Part shown: positions 33,583 to 44,755 of the stretch, piece by piece
How the letters are laid out: every line of letters starts with the position of its first letter
Numbering within the stretch: the stretch's first letter is position 1
Source of the DNA: Serratia symbiotica
GTDB taxonomy: Bacteria; Pseudomonadota; Gammaproteobacteria; Enterobacterales; Enterobacteriaceae
Reading direction: 5' to 3'
NCBI GenBank assembly: GCA_011754105.1
Contig: JAAKDF010000010.1
Location: 1 to 64,000 of the forward strand
DNA: 64,000 bases
Translations under genes and position numbers: made by a program
The notes under the pieces: model-generated
What the model was told of the DNA's origin: nothing
What the model saw: the letters and a program-made list of their open reading frames with translations, nothing else
Database searches by the model: none

Positions 33583-34797
33583 ATGTCACCTATTGAGAAA
33601 TCCAGCAAATTGGACAACGTCTGTTATGACATTCGTGGCCCGGTGCTCAAAGAAGCTAAACGTCTTGAGGAAGAAGGCAAGAATATACTGAAACTAAACA
33701 TCGGTAACCCTGCCCCGTTCGGCTTCGATGCTCCGAACGAAATCCTAGTTGATGTATTGCGCAATCTGCCTACTGCGCAAGGTTATTGCGATTCCAAAGG
33801 GCTTTTTTCGGCACGTAAGGCGATCATGCAGCACTACCAAGCGCGCAATATGCATGACGTTACTGTTGAAGATATCTACATTGGCAACGGCGTATCCGAG
33901 TTGATCGTCCAATCCATGCAGGCGCTGCTCAACCCTGGTGATGAAATGCTAGTACCAGCACCAGATTACCCACTGTGGACCGCAGCAGTATCGCTATCCG
34001 GTGGCAATGCGTTACATTACCTATGTGATGAGCAGGCAGGTTGGTTCCCAGATTTAGACGACATCATAAGCAAGATAACCCCACGTACCCGTGGTATTGT
34101 GATCATCAACCCGAATAACCCAACCGGCGCAGTCTATAGCAAAGCCTTGCTGGAGCAGATCGTCGAGATCGCCCGGAGGCATAATCTGCTCATCTTTTCC
34201 GACGAGATTTACGACAAAATCCTGTATGACGAGGCTGAGCACCATTCGATCGCCGCGGAGGCACCCGATCTGCTGACTATTACTTTTAACGGCTTGTCGA
34301 AGACTTATCGCGTGGCAGGCTTTCGTCAAGGTTGGATGGTGCTTAACGGGCCGAAGAAACAGGCCAAGGGTTACATCGAAGGGTTGGAAATGCTGGCCTC
34401 AATGCGCCTGTGCGCCAACGTGCCGATGCAACATGCCATCCAGACCGCGCTTGGTGGCTACCAAAGCATCAGCGAATTCATTCAGCCCGGCGGTCGGCTA
34501 TATGAACAACGCAACCGCACCTGGGAAATGCTCAACGATATCCCCGGTGTCTCCTGCGTGAAATCGCAAGGTGCGCTGTACCTGTTCCCGCGCATCGACA
34601 CCAAACGTTTCAACATCCACGACGACCAAAAAATGGTGCTTGACCTACTTCTGCAAGAAAAGGTGCTGTTGGTGCAAGGCAGTGCATTCAATTGGCCGTA
34701 TCCAGACCACCTGCGCATCGTCACGCTACCCCGGGTGGATGAGTTAGAAATGGCGATCGGCAAATTAAGTCATTTCCTGGAAAACTACCGGCAGTAA
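33583..34797 (+). CDS. alaA: Glutamate-pyruvate aminotransferase AlaA
   Basis: PLP-dependent class I aminotransferase that makes alanine from pyruvate with glutamate as donor (formerly YfbQ). The 404-residue length matches E. coli (405). The PLP lysine is K240 in FNGLSKTYRVAGFRQGW; NPNNPTG (177-183) and the DEIYD segment (207-211) are intact. An IS end lies about 100 bp upstream, so native promoter sequence may be displaced. alaA precedes yfbR as in E. coli. Confidence 0.97.
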   Translation: MSPIEKSSKLDNVCYDIRGPVLKEAKRLEEEGKNILKLNIGNPAPFGFDAPNEILVDVLRNLPTAQGYCDSKGLFSARKAIMQHYQARNMHDVTVEDIYIGNGVSELIVQSMQALLNPGDEMLVPAPDYPLWTAAVSLSGGNALHYLCDEQAGWFPDLDDIISKITPRTRGIVIINPNNPTGAVYSKALLEQIVEIARRHNLLIFSDEIYDKILYDEAEHHSIAAEAPDLLTITFNGLSKTYRVAGFRQGWMVLNGPKKQAKGYIEGLEMLASMRLCANVPMQHAIQTALGGYQSISEFIQPGGRLYEQRNRTWEMLNDIPGVSCVKSQGALYLFPRIDTKRFNIHDDQKMVLDLLLQEKVLLVQGSAFNWPYPDHLRIVTLPRVDELEMAIGKLSHFLENYRQ

Positions 34798-35079
34798 AAA
34801 TGAGCACACTCTGGCAATGGCTGAAATACTTAGAGACGCATCTAGGCGGCCACTGAGCGACAAATAGGTTTGGAACAGATTTCAACAGCGCTGGCTCGTA
34901 AAATGAGCCTCAAGAATGAGGCGCATTATCCCCAGAAACATAGATATCTCCGTGACCAGGGAGATAAATCTGTTGAGAGTAAACTTGAACGCGGCGTGCC
35001 GTGTGAAGGGTATTTGCATAACCTGCCAGCACTGCTCACAATGACACTTTCATATTTGCCGTTGTAGATAGAGACAATA
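34798..35079. other. alaA-yfbR intergenic region
   Basis: About 280 bp with no gene I can support. Confidence 0.3.
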
Positions 35080-35679
35080 ATGAGCCAGAGCCATTTCTTT
35101 GCCCACCTGTCCCGCTTAAACCTGATCAACCGCTGGCCGCTGATACGCAACGTGCGTACCGAGAACGTTTCTGAGCACAGCCTACAAGTGGCTTTTGTCG
35201 CCCACGCGCTGGCGGTAATAAAGAACCGCAAATTCAATGGCAACCTGAACACTGATCGCGTGGCACTTTTAGCGATGTACCATGATGCTAGTGAAGTGAT
35301 CACTGGTGACATGCCGACACCGATCAAATACCACAATCCGCAGATCGCCCACGAGTACAAGAAAATTGAAAAAATAGCCCAACAGAAGTTGCTGGATATG
35401 ATCCCGATAGAACTGCGTGATGATTTCCGTTCGATTCTCGATGAACATTACTATAATGAAGATGAAAAGTTGGTGGTGAAACAAGCCGACTTGCTGAGTG
35501 CCTACCTAAAGTGCCTAGAGGAGCTGTACGCCGGCAATAATGAATTCACGCTGAGCAAGATGCGGTTAGACAAAATCTTACAGCGGCGCCGCAGCCCGGA
35601 GATGGACTATTTCATGGCGGTGTTTATCCCAAGCTTTAGCATGTCGCTGGAAGAAATCAGCCTCTATTCCTCGCTGTAA
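35080..35679 (+). CDS. yfbR: 5'-deoxynucleotidase YfbR
   Basis: HD-domain phosphohydrolase that dephosphorylates deoxynucleoside 5'-monophosphates, e.g. dCMP, dUMP and dTMP. The 199 residues equal the E. coli length. Metal ligands are visible in SEHSLQV (His), [13 protein letters not shown] (HD pair) and [12 protein letters not shown] (Asp). It follows alaA in the conserved alaA-yfbR-(yfbV)-ackA-pta region; yfbS, yfbT and yfbU are not here. Confidence 0.96.
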   Translation: MSQSHFFAHLSRLNLINRWPLIRNVRTENVSEHSLQVAFVAHALAVIKNRKFNGNLNTDRVALLAMYHDASEVITGDMPTPIKYHNPQIAHEYKKIEKIAQQKLLDMIPIELRDDFRSILDEHYYNEDEKLVVKQADLLSAYLKCLEELYAGNNEFTLSKMRLDKILQRRRSPEMDYFMAVFIPSFSMSLEEISLYSSL

Positions 35680-35753
35680 CTCTATCGGCGCTGCTCCCAT
35701 GGTACCTGCCAAAATCCAACAACCAAAGTGTAATCGCCATCGCTGCAATTTTT

Positions 35754-36216
35754 TTACGCTTCGAGATCGTCTAGAAAAGTTTTATCCAGTTGCTTGAAGG
35801 CACGTTTCAGCAAATTAGTAAGCTCCTAATAGGTAGGATTCCTTTCAGTCGGAACTCCTCCCTTGGCCTGATGCCGCCAGCTTGTTGCGCACATCAATGA
35901 GCCACTGTAACAGCATCGGTGGCAATGGCGTGAGCGAGCGGCGGCCTAGCTACCAAACCCCCTGCATTAGCAGAACACAAGCGAACAGCTCGGTGGCGAT
36001 TGCCGTGCCGAGCCGGACACCCAACTTGATTTGCCAGGTCAAAGTAAATATCTCCAAGGGCCGCATAAAACTAATAGAAAAACGGGTGGTGCGTGCCACG
36101 CGATGATCAGGAAAGACCGCAGCCAGGCGTTTGTCTGACGGCCAGGTTCTCATATAATTCTGCCCGCACAGGAAGACTTGGAACCAGCTTACAGAATCAG
36201 TTGGTTTGCTTGTCAT
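35754..36216 (-). pseudogene. yfbV: UPF0208 membrane protein YfbV pseudogene
   Basis: YfbV is a small inner-membrane protein linked to Ter macrodomain insulation. The N-terminal ORF (start 36216) reads FQVFLCGQNYMRTWPSDKRL, then FTLTWQIKLGVRLGTAIATELFA and stops at VW where relatives continue WWLGKR. The same frame then shows [12 protein letters not shown] and, after another stop, LKRAFKQLDKTFLDDLEA reaching TAA at 35754-35756. At least two stops and a shift break it. It is divergent from ackA as in E. coli. Confidence 0.87.
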
Positions 36217-36560
36217 GGCGTAACTCCACTTCATCTAAAGTGCTACATAAGCATAAAAATTTGAATCTTTAAAATTTATTTTGTTTTTACGGCAGAATAT
36301 CGGTATCTTAGACAGACATTTTGTCCATCAAAGATAATAAGAATTTTGTTACTATTTAGCATTATAAAAATCAATTTTATCTAAGCCACAGTAAAATAAT
36401 CGTTTTTTTATCATCATATAATCTTTTCCCATTACATAATGCTAATTATCCATGTTGATAGCAGTAAGCGCTACGCAGTTGCCTGATTGCCAAATAATTT
36501 TCCGTGTGTTCTTGGTTTTCCTTTCACGACATATACTCAACTATTTAAGTAGGTACTTCC
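36217..36560. promoter_or_regulatory. yfbV-ackA intergenic region (ackA promoter region)
   Basis: About 340 bp of AT-rich sequence that should carry the ackA promoter(s). I see no clear -35/-10 pair, repeat or small ORF that I can assign. Confidence 0.35.
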
Positions 36561-37763
36561 ATGTCGAGTAAGCTAGTACTGGTTCTTAACTGTGGCAGTT
36601 CTTCCCTAAAGTTCGCCATTATCGATGCTACTAGCGGTGAAGAGTTCCTTTCCGGTTTGGCTGAGTGTTGCCACCTGCCTGAAGCACGTATAAAGTGGAA
36701 AATTGACGGCGCCAAACACCAAGCTGACCTAGGTGCTTGTGCTGCACACAGCGAAGCGCTGAACTTCATTGTTAGCACTATTCTGGCACAAAAACCGGCG
36801 CTTTCTGCGCAGCTGACCGCTATCGGCCACCGCATCGTACACGGCGGAGAGAAATTTACCACATCGGTTATCATCAACGATGATGTGCTACAGAGTATCA
36901 AAGATACTGTACCGTTTGCACCTTTGCATAACCCGGCGCACTTGATCGGTATCGCAGAAGCTTTCAAATCTTTTCCTCAACTGGCGGATAAAAACGTTGC
37001 CGTGTTCGACACCTCGTTCCATCAAACTATGCCGGAAACATCCTATCTGTACGCCCTGCCATACAGCCTGTACCGTGATCACGGTGTTCGCCGCTACGGT
37101 GCACACGGAACTAGCCACTTCTACGTGACACAAGAAGCCGCGAAAATGCTGAACAAACTAGTGGAAGAAGTGAACGTGATCACATGCCATCTAGGTAACG
37201 GCGGTTCGGTAACCGCAGTGCGCAACGGCCAGTGCGTTGACACGTCAATGGGTTTGACCCCTCTAGAAGGGCTGGTAATGGGAACCCGCAGCGGTGACAT
37301 CGATCCGGCGATCATCTTCTACCTGCACGACACTCTGGGCATGAGCATCGACCAGATCAACAAAATGCTCACTAAAGAATCCGGCCTATTGGGCCTAACT
37401 GGCATCACTAGCGACTGCCGTTATGTGGAAGACAACTATGACAGTAAAGCAGATGCTAAGCGCGCAATGGATGTGTTCTGTCACCGCCTAGCCAAATACA
37501 TCGGTGCCTACAGCGCCCTAATGGACGGGCGTCTCGACGCGGTGATCTTCACCGGAGGCATCGGCGAAAACTCCAGTAAAGTGCGTGAACTGACCCTCGG
37601 TAAACTGGGCCTATTGGGTTTTGATATCGATCATGAACGCAATATCGCCGCCCGCTTCGGCAAGTATGGCACCATCACCAAAGACGGCAGCCGTCTAGCG
37701 CTGGTTATCCCGACTAACGAAGAACGGGTAATCGCGCAGGACGCTTTTCGTCTGACCATGTAA
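36561..37763 (+). CDS. ackA: Acetate kinase AckA
   Basis: Interconverts acetyl phosphate plus ADP with acetate plus ATP. The 400 residues equal E. coli. ASKHA-fold motifs are complete: [12 protein letters not shown] at the N-terminus, [33 protein letters not shown] and [13 protein letters not shown]. It is upstream of pta with a 73-bp gap and forms the ackA-pta overflow pathway. With pykA broken, ATP from acetyl phosphate may matter more; that is inference. Confidence 0.97.
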   Translation: MSSKLVLVLNCGSSSLKFAIIDATSGEEFLSGLAECCHLPEARIKWKIDGAKHQADLGACAAHSEALNFIVSTILAQKPALSAQLTAIGHRIVHGGEKFTTSVIINDDVLQSIKDTVPFAPLHNPAHLIGIAEAFKSFPQLADKNVAVFDTSFHQTMPETSYLYALPYSLYRDHGVRRYGAHGTSHFYVTQEAAKMLNKLVEEVNVITCHLGNGGSVTAVRNGQCVDTSMGLTPLEGLVMGTRSGDIDPAIIFYLHDTLGMSIDQINKMLTKESGLLGLTGITSDCRYVEDNYDSKADAKRAMDVFCHRLAKYIGAYSALMDGRLDAVIFTGGIGENSSKVRELTLGKLGLLGFDIDHERNIAARFGKYGTITKDGSRLALVIPTNEERVIAQDAFRLTM

Positions 37764-37836
37764 TTCGTTAAAGTCCTGTCAGTCCAGGCGGACAGGGTTA
37801 TGTCAGCCTCATGTTAACTGTGAAGAGAACTGTTCT

Positions 37837-39999
37837 GTGTCACGTACAATAATGTTGATCCCCACTGGCACCAGTGTTGGTCTGACCAGCGTCAGTTTAG
37901 GTGTCATTCGTTCTATGGAACAGAACGGCATTCACCTGAGCGTGTTCAAACCTATCGCCCAACCCAGTGCTGGAGACGATGTCCTGGATCAAACCAATAC
38001 TATCATCCGCAGACATTCCCCCATCCCAGCGGCCGAACCTCTGCGCATAAGCTATGTTGAAAGCTTGCTGAGTGCCAACCAGCAGGATATGCTGATGGAA
38101 GAGCTTGTGGCTCGCTACTACGAGAGCGCCAAAGAAGCGGAAGTGGTATTGATCAAAGGGCTGGTGCCAACCCGTAAACACCAGTTCGCCAACGCGTTAA
38201 ACTACGAAATTGCCAAGACACTAAATGCAGAAATTGTCTTAGTGCTAGCGCTGGGCAACGACTCTACAACTCAATTAAAAGAACGGATCGAACTGGCACG
38301 CAGTAGCTTTGGTGGCAGCAAAAACAAGAACATTACCGGCGTAATCATCAATAAACTGAACGCTCCGGTTGACGAGCAAGGTCGCACCCGACCTGACTTA
38401 TCCGAAATCTTTAACGACTCCCCCAAAGCCAGCATAACCCATCTCGATCTTACACAGTTGTTCGCTAACAGCCCGTTACCGGTGCTAGGATGCGTGCCAT
38501 GGAGCTTCGACCTGATCGCTACGCGCGCTATCGACATGGCCCGTCACCTAAAGGCACGTGTGATCAACGCAGGCGATATCATGACCCGCCGCGTAAAATC
38601 CGTGACCTTCTGTGCACGCAGCCTTCCGCACATGCTGGAACACTTCTGCCCGGGTTCCCTGTTAGTCACCTCAGCAGACTATCCTGAGGTACTGATTTCC
38701 GCCTGTCTGGCAGCAATGAACGGCGTGGAAATCGGCGCTATTCTGCTCACTGGCGGCTATGCCATTGACGAGCTAATCAAGAAGCTTTGCGAAAGCGCCT
38801 TTAAAACTGGCCTGCCAGTCCTTATGGTCGATACCAATACCTGGCAAACTTCGCTCAACCTGCAAAGTTTCAACCTCGAAGTTCCGTCTGACGACTATCA
38901 GCGCATTGAGAAAGTGCAGAACTATATTGCCAGCCACATAAATGCTGTGTGGATCAAATCGCTGTCCGCTGCCTCCGCGCGCTCACGACTCTTTTCTCCC
39001 CCAGCGTTCCGTTACAAGCTGACTGAATTGGCACGACAAGCGAGTAAACGCATCGTGCTGCCGGAAGGCGATGAACCACGCACTGTGAAAGCGGCCATTA
39101 TCTGTGCCGAACGAGGCATTGCAAAATGCGTGCTGCTAGGCAACCCGGACGAGATCCAGCTCGTGGCTACGGCACAAGGCATTGAACTGGGCAAAGTTAT
39201 CGAGATCGTCGATCCCGTCGCCGTGCGTGAAAACTATGTGCCGCGTTTGGTTGAAATACGTAAAAGCAAGGGCATGACCGAAGTGTTAGCACGTGAGCAG
39301 TTAGAAGACAACGTGACGCTAGGCACCCTTATGCTGGAGAAGGGCGAAGTCGATGGCTTGGTATCTGGCGCAGTTCACACTACTGCCAACACTATCCGTC
39401 CGCCGTTGCAACTGATCAAAACCGCACCAGGCAGCTCGCTGGTATCCTCCGTGTTTTTCATGCTGTTGCCTGATCAGGTACTGGTGTACGGCGACTGTGC
39501 CATCAATCCGAACCCGACCGCCGAGCAACTATCTGAAATCGCTATTCAGTCGGCGGACTCTGCCGCAGCCTTCGGCATTGAACCACGGGTAGCGATGATC
39601 TCCTACTCCACCGGCAGCTCTGGCACGGGTAGCGATATAGAGAAAGTCCGCGAAGCGACCCGTTTGGCGCAGGGGAAACGCCCTGATTTAATCATCGACG
39701 GCCCGTTGCAATACGATGCTGCCATCATGGCTGATGTAGCGAAATCCAAGGCACCGAATTCACTGGTTGCTGGCCAGGCTACCGTGTTCATCTTCCCGGA
39801 TCTAAACACTGGCAATACCACTTACAAAGCGGTACAACGTTCTGCCGAACTGGTGTCTATTGGGCCAATGTTGCAAGGTATGCGCAAACCAGTGAACGAC
39901 CTATCGCGTGGTGCATTGGTAAACGATATTGTTTACACCGTGGCGCTGACGGCGATCCAGTCTTCCCAGGCTGACGCTGCAGCCGACAAGGCCCGGTAA
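37837..39999 (+). CDS. pta: Phosphate acetyltransferase Pta
   Basis: Converts acetyl-CoA and phosphate to acetyl phosphate. The long enterobacterial form is present: 720 residues (E. coli 714) with an N-terminal P-loop-like domain ([17 protein letters not shown]), a DRTGG domain in the middle and the C-terminal PTA_PTB catalytic domain ([65 protein letters not shown]). The start is GTG at 37837. It is the last gene of ackA-pta; an IS half-copy begins 50 bp after its stop. Confidence 0.97.
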   Translation: MSRTIMLIPTGTSVGLTSVSLGVIRSMEQNGIHLSVFKPIAQPSAGDDVLDQTNTIIRRHSPIPAAEPLRISYVESLLSANQQDMLMEELVARYYESAKEAEVVLIKGLVPTRKHQFANALNYEIAKTLNAEIVLVLALGNDSTTQLKERIELARSSFGGSKNKNITGVIINKLNAPVDEQGRTRPDLSEIFNDSPKASITHLDLTQLFANSPLPVLGCVPWSFDLIATRAIDMARHLKARVINAGDIMTRRVKSVTFCARSLPHMLEHFCPGSLLVTSADYPEVLISACLAAMNGVEIGAILLTGGYAIDELIKKLCESAFKTGLPVLMVDTNTWQTSLNLQSFNLEVPSDDYQRIEKVQNYIASHINAVWIKSLSAASARSRLFSPPAFRYKLTELARQASKRIVLPEGDEPRTVKAAIICAERGIAKCVLLGNPDEIQLVATAQGIELGKVIEIVDPVAVRENYVPRLVEIRKSKGMTEVLAREQLEDNVTLGTLMLEKGEVDGLVSGAVHTTANTIRPPLQLIKTAPGSSLVSSVFFMLLPDQVLVYGDCAINPNPTAEQLSEIAIQSADSAAAFGIEPRVAMISYSTGSSGTGSDIEKVREATRLAQGKRPDLIIDGPLQYDAAIMADVAKSKAPNSLVAGQATVFIFPDLNTGNTTYKAVQRSAELVSIGPMLQGMRKPVNDLSRGALVNDIVYTVALTAIQSSQADAAADKAR

Positions 40000-40018
40000 C
40001 CGTAAGGCTATTAGCTAA

Positions 40019-40047
40019 AATAACGTCGGTCACTGACCGGCGTTATT
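40019..40047 (+). terminator. Hairpin downstream of pta
   Basis: AATAACGTCGGT pairs with ACCGGCGTTATT (one G-U pair) across a 5-base loop, 19 bp after the pta stop. No T-run follows because IS-derived sequence starts at about 40050; the terminator may have lost its tail. Confidence 0.6.
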
Positions 40048-40049
40048 CC

Positions 40050-40518
40050 CTAGATCCGCCGTTTTCCCTGCCCGTGTTTTATAACGAGGTGCGCAATTTT
40101 ACCTGGCGTTAGGATTTTAAACGGGATATTGACGGACTTCTTCCGCTTACTGATGTAGGTGTCGTCCGGGCAGTTCAACGGCACTTTCATCAGTGTAAAA
40201 GTGGAGTCGACGAAGCACTGGAGGGCGCGAATTGTCAGGCCGAAAATCCGTTTCAGCATCAATACGCTAGTCATTGCTATATTGGGATAATGTTATAGGC
40301 GACCATGTAGAGAAGGTTTTGCCTCTCAGTACCAGGCGTGAAGTGCCGTTTCATCCACCCAGAAAGTGAGTGAACCACGAGTGTAATAATGGCGTTATTG
40401 TAAACATTCCAGTTGGTGATCTTGAACTTTTGCTTGGCCACGCCATGTCGCTATTTTGACCGCAGGAGAGTGATCTGATCCTCGTGCCGGCCAAATGTTC
40501 GATTTATTCAACAACGCC
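40050..40518 (-). mobile_element. IS5-family half-copy (5' part)
   Basis: The 5' terminal repeat is at the right end (ATTTATTCAACAACGCC, ending 40518). The element runs left for about 470 bp and stops inside the transposase gene. Readable sequence includes VLMLKRIFGLTIRALQ and [11 protein letters not shown] (40050-40274). It shares private differences with the copy at 44016-44405 (a KKSVN codon pattern and a CCCAATATAGC stretch), and the two face each other across galU-ugd-epimerase. Confidence 0.8.
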
Positions 40519-40559
40519 TCTATTTATGTTCGGATTAATGCTCGGTAACGATAAGCTGG

Positions 40560-40565
40560 TATAAT
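40560..40565 (+). promoter_or_regulatory. Possible -10 box of galU operon
   Basis: TATAAT, 73 bp before the galU start and 42 bp after the IS end. No strong -35 hexamer is seen at the right spacing. Confidence 0.4.
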
Positions 40566-40637
40566 CTTAAATGTTTTTGTATGGCATATAAGGCTCATAC
40601 AAATGAGTATATAATGAGCATATTAAGAGGGGAAGCA

Positions 40638-41555
40638 ATGCCTGCTATAAATCGTAAAGTCAGGAAAGCAGTAATTCCGGTTGCAGGCTTGGGAACACGG
40701 ATGTTGCCAGCAACTAAAGCTATCCCAAAAGAAATGTTGCCATTGGTAGACAAACCCTTAATCCAGTACGTGGTCAATGAATGCATTGCGGCGGGGATTA
40801 TCGAGATTGTGCTGGTTACCCATTCCTCCAAAAACTCAATTGAGAACCATTTCGACACCAGCTTTGAGCTGGAAGCAATACTGGAAAAACGCGTTAAGCG
40901 CCAGTTGCTGGATGAAGTTCAATCGATTTGCCCCAAAGGCGTTACCGTTATGCAGGTACGCCAGGGGGTGACTAAGGGATTGGGGCACGCTGTGATGTGT
41001 GCTTATCCGATGGTAGGGGATGAACCGGTCGCTGTGGTATTGCCGGACGTGATCCTTGACGAATATAGCGCTGATCTGAGAAAAGATAATTTACACGAAA
41101 TGCTGCGACATTTCGACGCGACTGGCATCAGCCAGATTATGGTTGAACCGGTACAACATAACGATGTCGGGAATTACGGCATAGCAAATTGCCAAGGCTA
41201 TGAGTTGCAGCCAGGAGAGAGTGCTCCGATGGTCAGTGTGATCGAAAAACCAACGCTGGGCACAGCTCCTTCCAACCTTGCCATTGTTGGCCGCTATGTG
41301 TTATCCGCCAATATTTGGCCGCTACTAGCGAAAACACCTCCAGGCGCAGGCGATGAGATCCAACTCACCGATAGCATTGAGATGCTGATGCAGCAGGAGA
41401 CAGTAGAAGCTTACCATCTTAAAGGTATTAGCCATGATTGCGGCAACAAAATGGGTTATATGCAGGCTTTCGTCCAATATGGTATGCGCCACGCTAGCCT
41501 AGGCACTGATTTTTATCAGTGGCTACAACGGTTAATAACGGCTGCAAAGAAATAA
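40638..41555 (+). CDS. galU: UTP-glucose-1-phosphate uridylyltransferase GalU
   Basis: Makes UDP-glucose from UTP and glucose-1-phosphate. From [12 protein letters not shown] (40638, preceded by GAGGGGAAG) the protein has 305 residues, the normal GalU length. The nucleotide-binding motif [19 protein letters not shown] and [20 protein letters not shown] are typical; the sequence is GalU, not GalF (GTRML rather than GMHML). It heads a galU-ugd-epimerase cluster (33-bp and 10-bp gaps) that provides UDP-glucuronate and UDP-galacturonate. Confidence 0.95.
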   Translation: MPAINRKVRKAVIPVAGLGTRMLPATKAIPKEMLPLVDKPLIQYVVNECIAAGIIEIVLVTHSSKNSIENHFDTSFELEAILEKRVKRQLLDEVQSICPKGVTVMQVRQGVTKGLGHAVMCAYPMVGDEPVAVVLPDVILDEYSADLRKDNLHEMLRHFDATGISQIMVEPVQHNDVGNYGIANCQGYELQPGESAPMVSVIEKPTLGTAPSNLAIVGRYVLSANIWPLLAKTPPGAGDEIQLTDSIEMLMQQETVEAYHLKGISHDCGNKMGYMQAFVQYGMRHASLGTDFYQWLQRLITAAKK

Positions 41556-41588
41556 TTTATTGATAATTTGAAGAACTAGGATTTTCCC

Positions 41589-42932
41589 ATGAAAGTTACA
41601 GTTTTTGGCATTGGCTATGTTGGTCTTGTGCAAGCAGCAGTGCTTGCTGAGGTCGGTCATGACGTTATGTGTATTGAAGTTGATGAACATAAAGTCGAAA
41701 ACTTGAAAAAAGGGAATATCCCTATTTTTGAACCTGGCCTGGCACCGTTAGTGCAGCAAAACTATGAAGCTGGCCGCCTGCATTTTACTACCGACGCAAA
41801 GAAAGGCATTGCTCACGGCACTATCCAATTCATCGCCGTTGGCACACCGCCGGACGAGGATGGTTCTGCTGATTTGCAATACGTGACCGCCGTAGCGCGT
41901 ACTATCGCCGAGCACATGACCGCTCGTAAAGTTGTGATTGACAAGTCCACCGTGCCAGTCGGCACAGCTGATAAGGTGCGTCAGGTAATGTCAACAACGT
42001 TGGGGAAACGCGGCAGCACCTTGCCGTTCGATGTGGTGTCCAACCCGGAGTTTCTGAAAGAAGGGGCTGCGGTCGCCGACTGCATGCGCCCTGAGCGTAT
42101 CGTGATCGGTAGCGACAGCAAAGATGTGATGGAACTTATTCGTGAACTGTACGAGCCGTTCAACCGCAATCATGATCGTATGATAATGATGGATATCCGT
42201 AGTGCTGAATTGACTAAGTATGCCGCCAACTGCATGTTGGCGACCAAAATCAGCTTTATGAACGAAATGTCGAACTTGGCGGAAATGCTGGGTGCGGATA
42301 TTGAAAAAGTGCGGCAGGGTATCGGTTCCGATTCACGTATCGGCTATCACTTTATCTATCCAGGATGCGGTTACGGTGGTTCCTGCTTCCCGAAAGATCT
42401 ACAAGCGCTGATCCGCACTGCGGAACACATCGGCTACCAGCCGAAGCTGTTACAGGCGGTGGAGCAGATTAACTATCAGCAGAAATACAAGCTAAATAGG
42501 CTTATTAGCGACTACTTTGGTGAAGATCTGAAGGGTAAAACTTTCTCTCTGTGGGGGTTAGCGTTCAAGCCTAATACCGACGATATGCGTGAAGCGTCCA
42601 GCCGTGTATTGATAGAGCAGTTATGGCAGGCTGGAGCCACGGTACAGGCTTACGATCCAGAAGCGATGCTTGAGGTTCAGCGCATCTATGGCCAACGTGA
42701 TGATCTCAAAGTGATGGATACTAAAGAGGCTGCGCTACAAGGTGCTGACGCTTTGGTGATCTGTACCGAGTGGCAGAGTTTCCGCGCACCTGATTTCGAT
42801 ATTATCAAAGGGGCGTTAAAGCAACCGGTCATCTTTGATGGTCGCAACTTGTTTGATCCTGAACGTCTTAAAAACTGTGGTTTTACCTATTATGCAATTG
42901 GCCGTGGCTCCTCTATTAAGCCAGTAATTTAA
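41589..42932 (+). CDS. ugd: UDP-glucose 6-dehydrogenase Ugd
   Basis: NAD-dependent oxidation of UDP-glucose to UDP-glucuronate. The 447-residue protein has the N-terminal NAD fold ([19 protein letters not shown], residues 6-24), the STVPVGT segment (120-126), the catalytic cysteine C266 in [10 protein letters not shown] and the C-terminal NAD-like fold ([18 protein letters not shown]). Products feed capsule, O-antigen or lipid A modification pathways. It uses GalU's product and supplies the epimerase downstream. Confidence 0.96.
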   Translation: MKVTVFGIGYVGLVQAAVLAEVGHDVMCIEVDEHKVENLKKGNIPIFEPGLAPLVQQNYEAGRLHFTTDAKKGIAHGTIQFIAVGTPPDEDGSADLQYVTAVARTIAEHMTARKVVIDKSTVPVGTADKVRQVMSTTLGKRGSTLPFDVVSNPEFLKEGAAVADCMRPERIVIGSDSKDVMELIRELYEPFNRNHDRMIMMDIRSAELTKYAANCMLATKISFMNEMSNLAEMLGADIEKVRQGIGSDSRIGYHFIYPGCGYGGSCFPKDLQALIRTAEHIGYQPKLLQAVEQINYQQKYKLNRLISDYFGEDLKGKTFSLWGLAFKPNTDDMREASSRVLIEQLWQAGATVQAYDPEAMLEVQRIYGQRDDLKVMDTKEAALQGADALVICTEWQSFRAPDFDIIKGALKQPVIFDGRNLFDPERLKNCGFTYYAIGRGSSIKPVI

Positions 42933-42942
42933 GGGGGAAGGC

Positions 42943-43953
42943 ATGAAATTCTTGGTTACAGGTGCCGCAGGATTTATTGGTTATAATGTATCAGCGCGAT
43001 TGATAGCCGACGGGCATCAGGTTATCGGTATCGACAACCTGAATGATTACTATGATGTAGCTCTGAAAATGGCTCGTCTTGATCTGTTGGTTAATAAGCC
43101 AAGTTTTCAGTTTATTAAATTAGATTTGGCTGACCGCGAGGGGATTGCGGCAATATTTTCAGAGCATAACTTTCAACGGGTTATTCATCTAGCTGCTCAG
43201 GCTGGTGTACGATACTCGCTAGAAAACCCACTTGCCTACGCTGATGCAAATCTTATTGGTCATTTAAATGTACTGGAAGGATGTCGTCATAATAAAGTAG
43301 AGAATTTGTTGTATGCCTCTTCCAGTTCAGTTTATGGCCTAAATCGTAAGCTGCCATTTTCTACTGAAGATTCAGTTGATCACCCTATATCACTATATGC
43401 GGCGACTAAGAAAGCCAATGAACTGATGTCGCATAGCTATTCCCATTTATACGGTATTCCCACCACCGGATTGCGTTTCTTTACTGTATATGGCCCTTGG
43501 GGCAGGCCAGATATGGCACTATTCAAGTTTACTAAGGCCATATTGGCGGGGGATAGCATTGATGTATATAACCATGGTGAAATGTACCGTGATTTTACCT
43601 ATATTGATGATATCACTGAAGCCATAGTAAGATTGCAAGCGATTATACCTCAGGCAGATCCCGAATGGGTTGTGGAAGAGGGATCGCCGACCACCAGTTC
43701 CGCTCCTTATAATGTTTATAATATTGGTAATAACACCCCAGTAAAGCTGATGGAATATATCAGTGCGCTCGAACATGCGTTAGGGATAACTGCGCATAAA
43801 AATATGCTTTCGATGCAATCTGGTGACATTTTGGATACTCATGCAGATACCGCTGAGCTTCACAAAGCTATCGGTTTTACACCGGCAACTAGCGTGCAGG
43901 ATGGGGTAAAACGCTTTGTAAATTGGTACCGAGAATTTTATCAATTTCAATGA
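42943..43953 (+). CDS. UDP-glucuronate 4-epimerase (SDR family)
   Basis: An extended short-chain dehydrogenase, 336 residues, with the NAD motif TGAAGFIGYN (6-15), the SSSSVYG segment (127-132) and the YxxxK pair Y152/K156. It resembles bacterial UDP-glucuronate 4-epimerases (CapI/Gla/Uge type; GLRFFTVYGPWGRPDMALFKFT is characteristic). It should convert UDP-GlcA to UDP-GalA, in line with ugd just 10 bp upstream. Base composition is slightly more AT-rich than ugd, as is common in polysaccharide genes. The glycosyltransferases that would use the product are not in this window. Confidence 0.9.
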   Translation: MKFLVTGAAGFIGYNVSARLIADGHQVIGIDNLNDYYDVALKMARLDLLVNKPSFQFIKLDLADREGIAAIFSEHNFQRVIHLAAQAGVRYSLENPLAYADANLIGHLNVLEGCRHNKVENLLYASSSSVYGLNRKLPFSTEDSVDHPISLYAATKKANELMSHSYSHLYGIPTTGLRFFTVYGPWGRPDMALFKFTKAILAGDSIDVYNHGEMYRDFTYIDDITEAIVRLQAIIPQADPEWVVEEGSPTTSSAPYNVYNIGNNTPVKLMEYISALEHALGITAHKNMLSMQSGDILDTHADTAELHKAIGFTPATSVQDGVKRFVNWYREFYQFQ

Positions 43954-44015
43954 TTAAGTAGTGTGTAGATGCATGGATAATAGAGTGGCTAAGGCTCCTT
44001 TTTTATACCTGCATA

Positions 44016-44405
44016 GGCGTTGTTGAATAAATCGAACATTTGGCCGTCACAAGGATCAGATCACTCTCCTGCGGTCAAAATAGCGACATGGCGTGGCCAA
44101 GCAAAAGTTCAAGATTACCAACTGGAATGTTTACAACAACGCCATTATCACAATTGAGATTCACTCACTTTCTGGGTGGATGAAACGGCACTTCACGCCT
44201 GGTACTGCGAGGCAAAACCTTTTCCACATGGTCTCCCATAACATTATCCCAATATAGCAATGACCAGCGTATTGATGCTGAAACGGATTTTTGGCCTGAC
44301 ACTTCGCGCCCTCCAGCGCTTCGTCGACTACATTTTCACACTGATGAAAATGTGCTGAACTGCCCGGACTATACCTGCATCAGTAAGCGGAAGAAGTCCG
44401 TCAAT
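44016..44405 (+). mobile_element. IS5-family half-copy (5' part)
   Basis: Starts with a clear terminal repeat, GGCGTTGTTGAATAAATC (44016-44033), and follows the transposase N-terminal sequence (KFKITNWNVYNNAI, SLTFWVDETALHAWYCEA in one frame) until KRKKSVN at about 44405, where the match stops. It is the mirror partner of the half-copy at 40050-40518. Confidence 0.82.
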
Positions 44406-44755
44406 ACCTGGGAGCGCTACCTGAGCTTTCTATCAGCTTCCTATGTGAAAAGGGGGGCATTGAGGCTTGGCAGGGTGATCCGCGCCACGTCGATTATCTC
44501 TATGCCAGCAGTTATGAACGTGAGACTGCTTATTTGCCGAATGTCTCAAAACGCATCCAATGCCGCAGGAGCTGTTTACTACTTCGTTCTTTTTACTACA
44601 GGTGCTGGCGGTAGCACAGCGTTACCATTATGTGGCTGAGTGGGTGCTAGAGTTGGTATTAGCCAGCTTTGATGAACCGAACAAAACCAAACTAGGTTTA
44701 AGCCTTATCCGCTGCAGACTATTCCACCGTGGTAGCTTTATCCGCAAATAATCCA
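44406..44755 (+). pseudogene. Unidentified gene fragment
   Basis: Directly after the truncated IS, two overlapping frames read like real protein: [20 protein letters not shown] and LPNVSKRI in one, and (44560-44751) [20 protein letters not shown] followed by [19 protein letters not shown] in the next. The change of frame falls near 44555, suggesting a frameshifted C-terminal end of a gene whose start was lost. I do not recognise the family. Confidence 0.45.
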
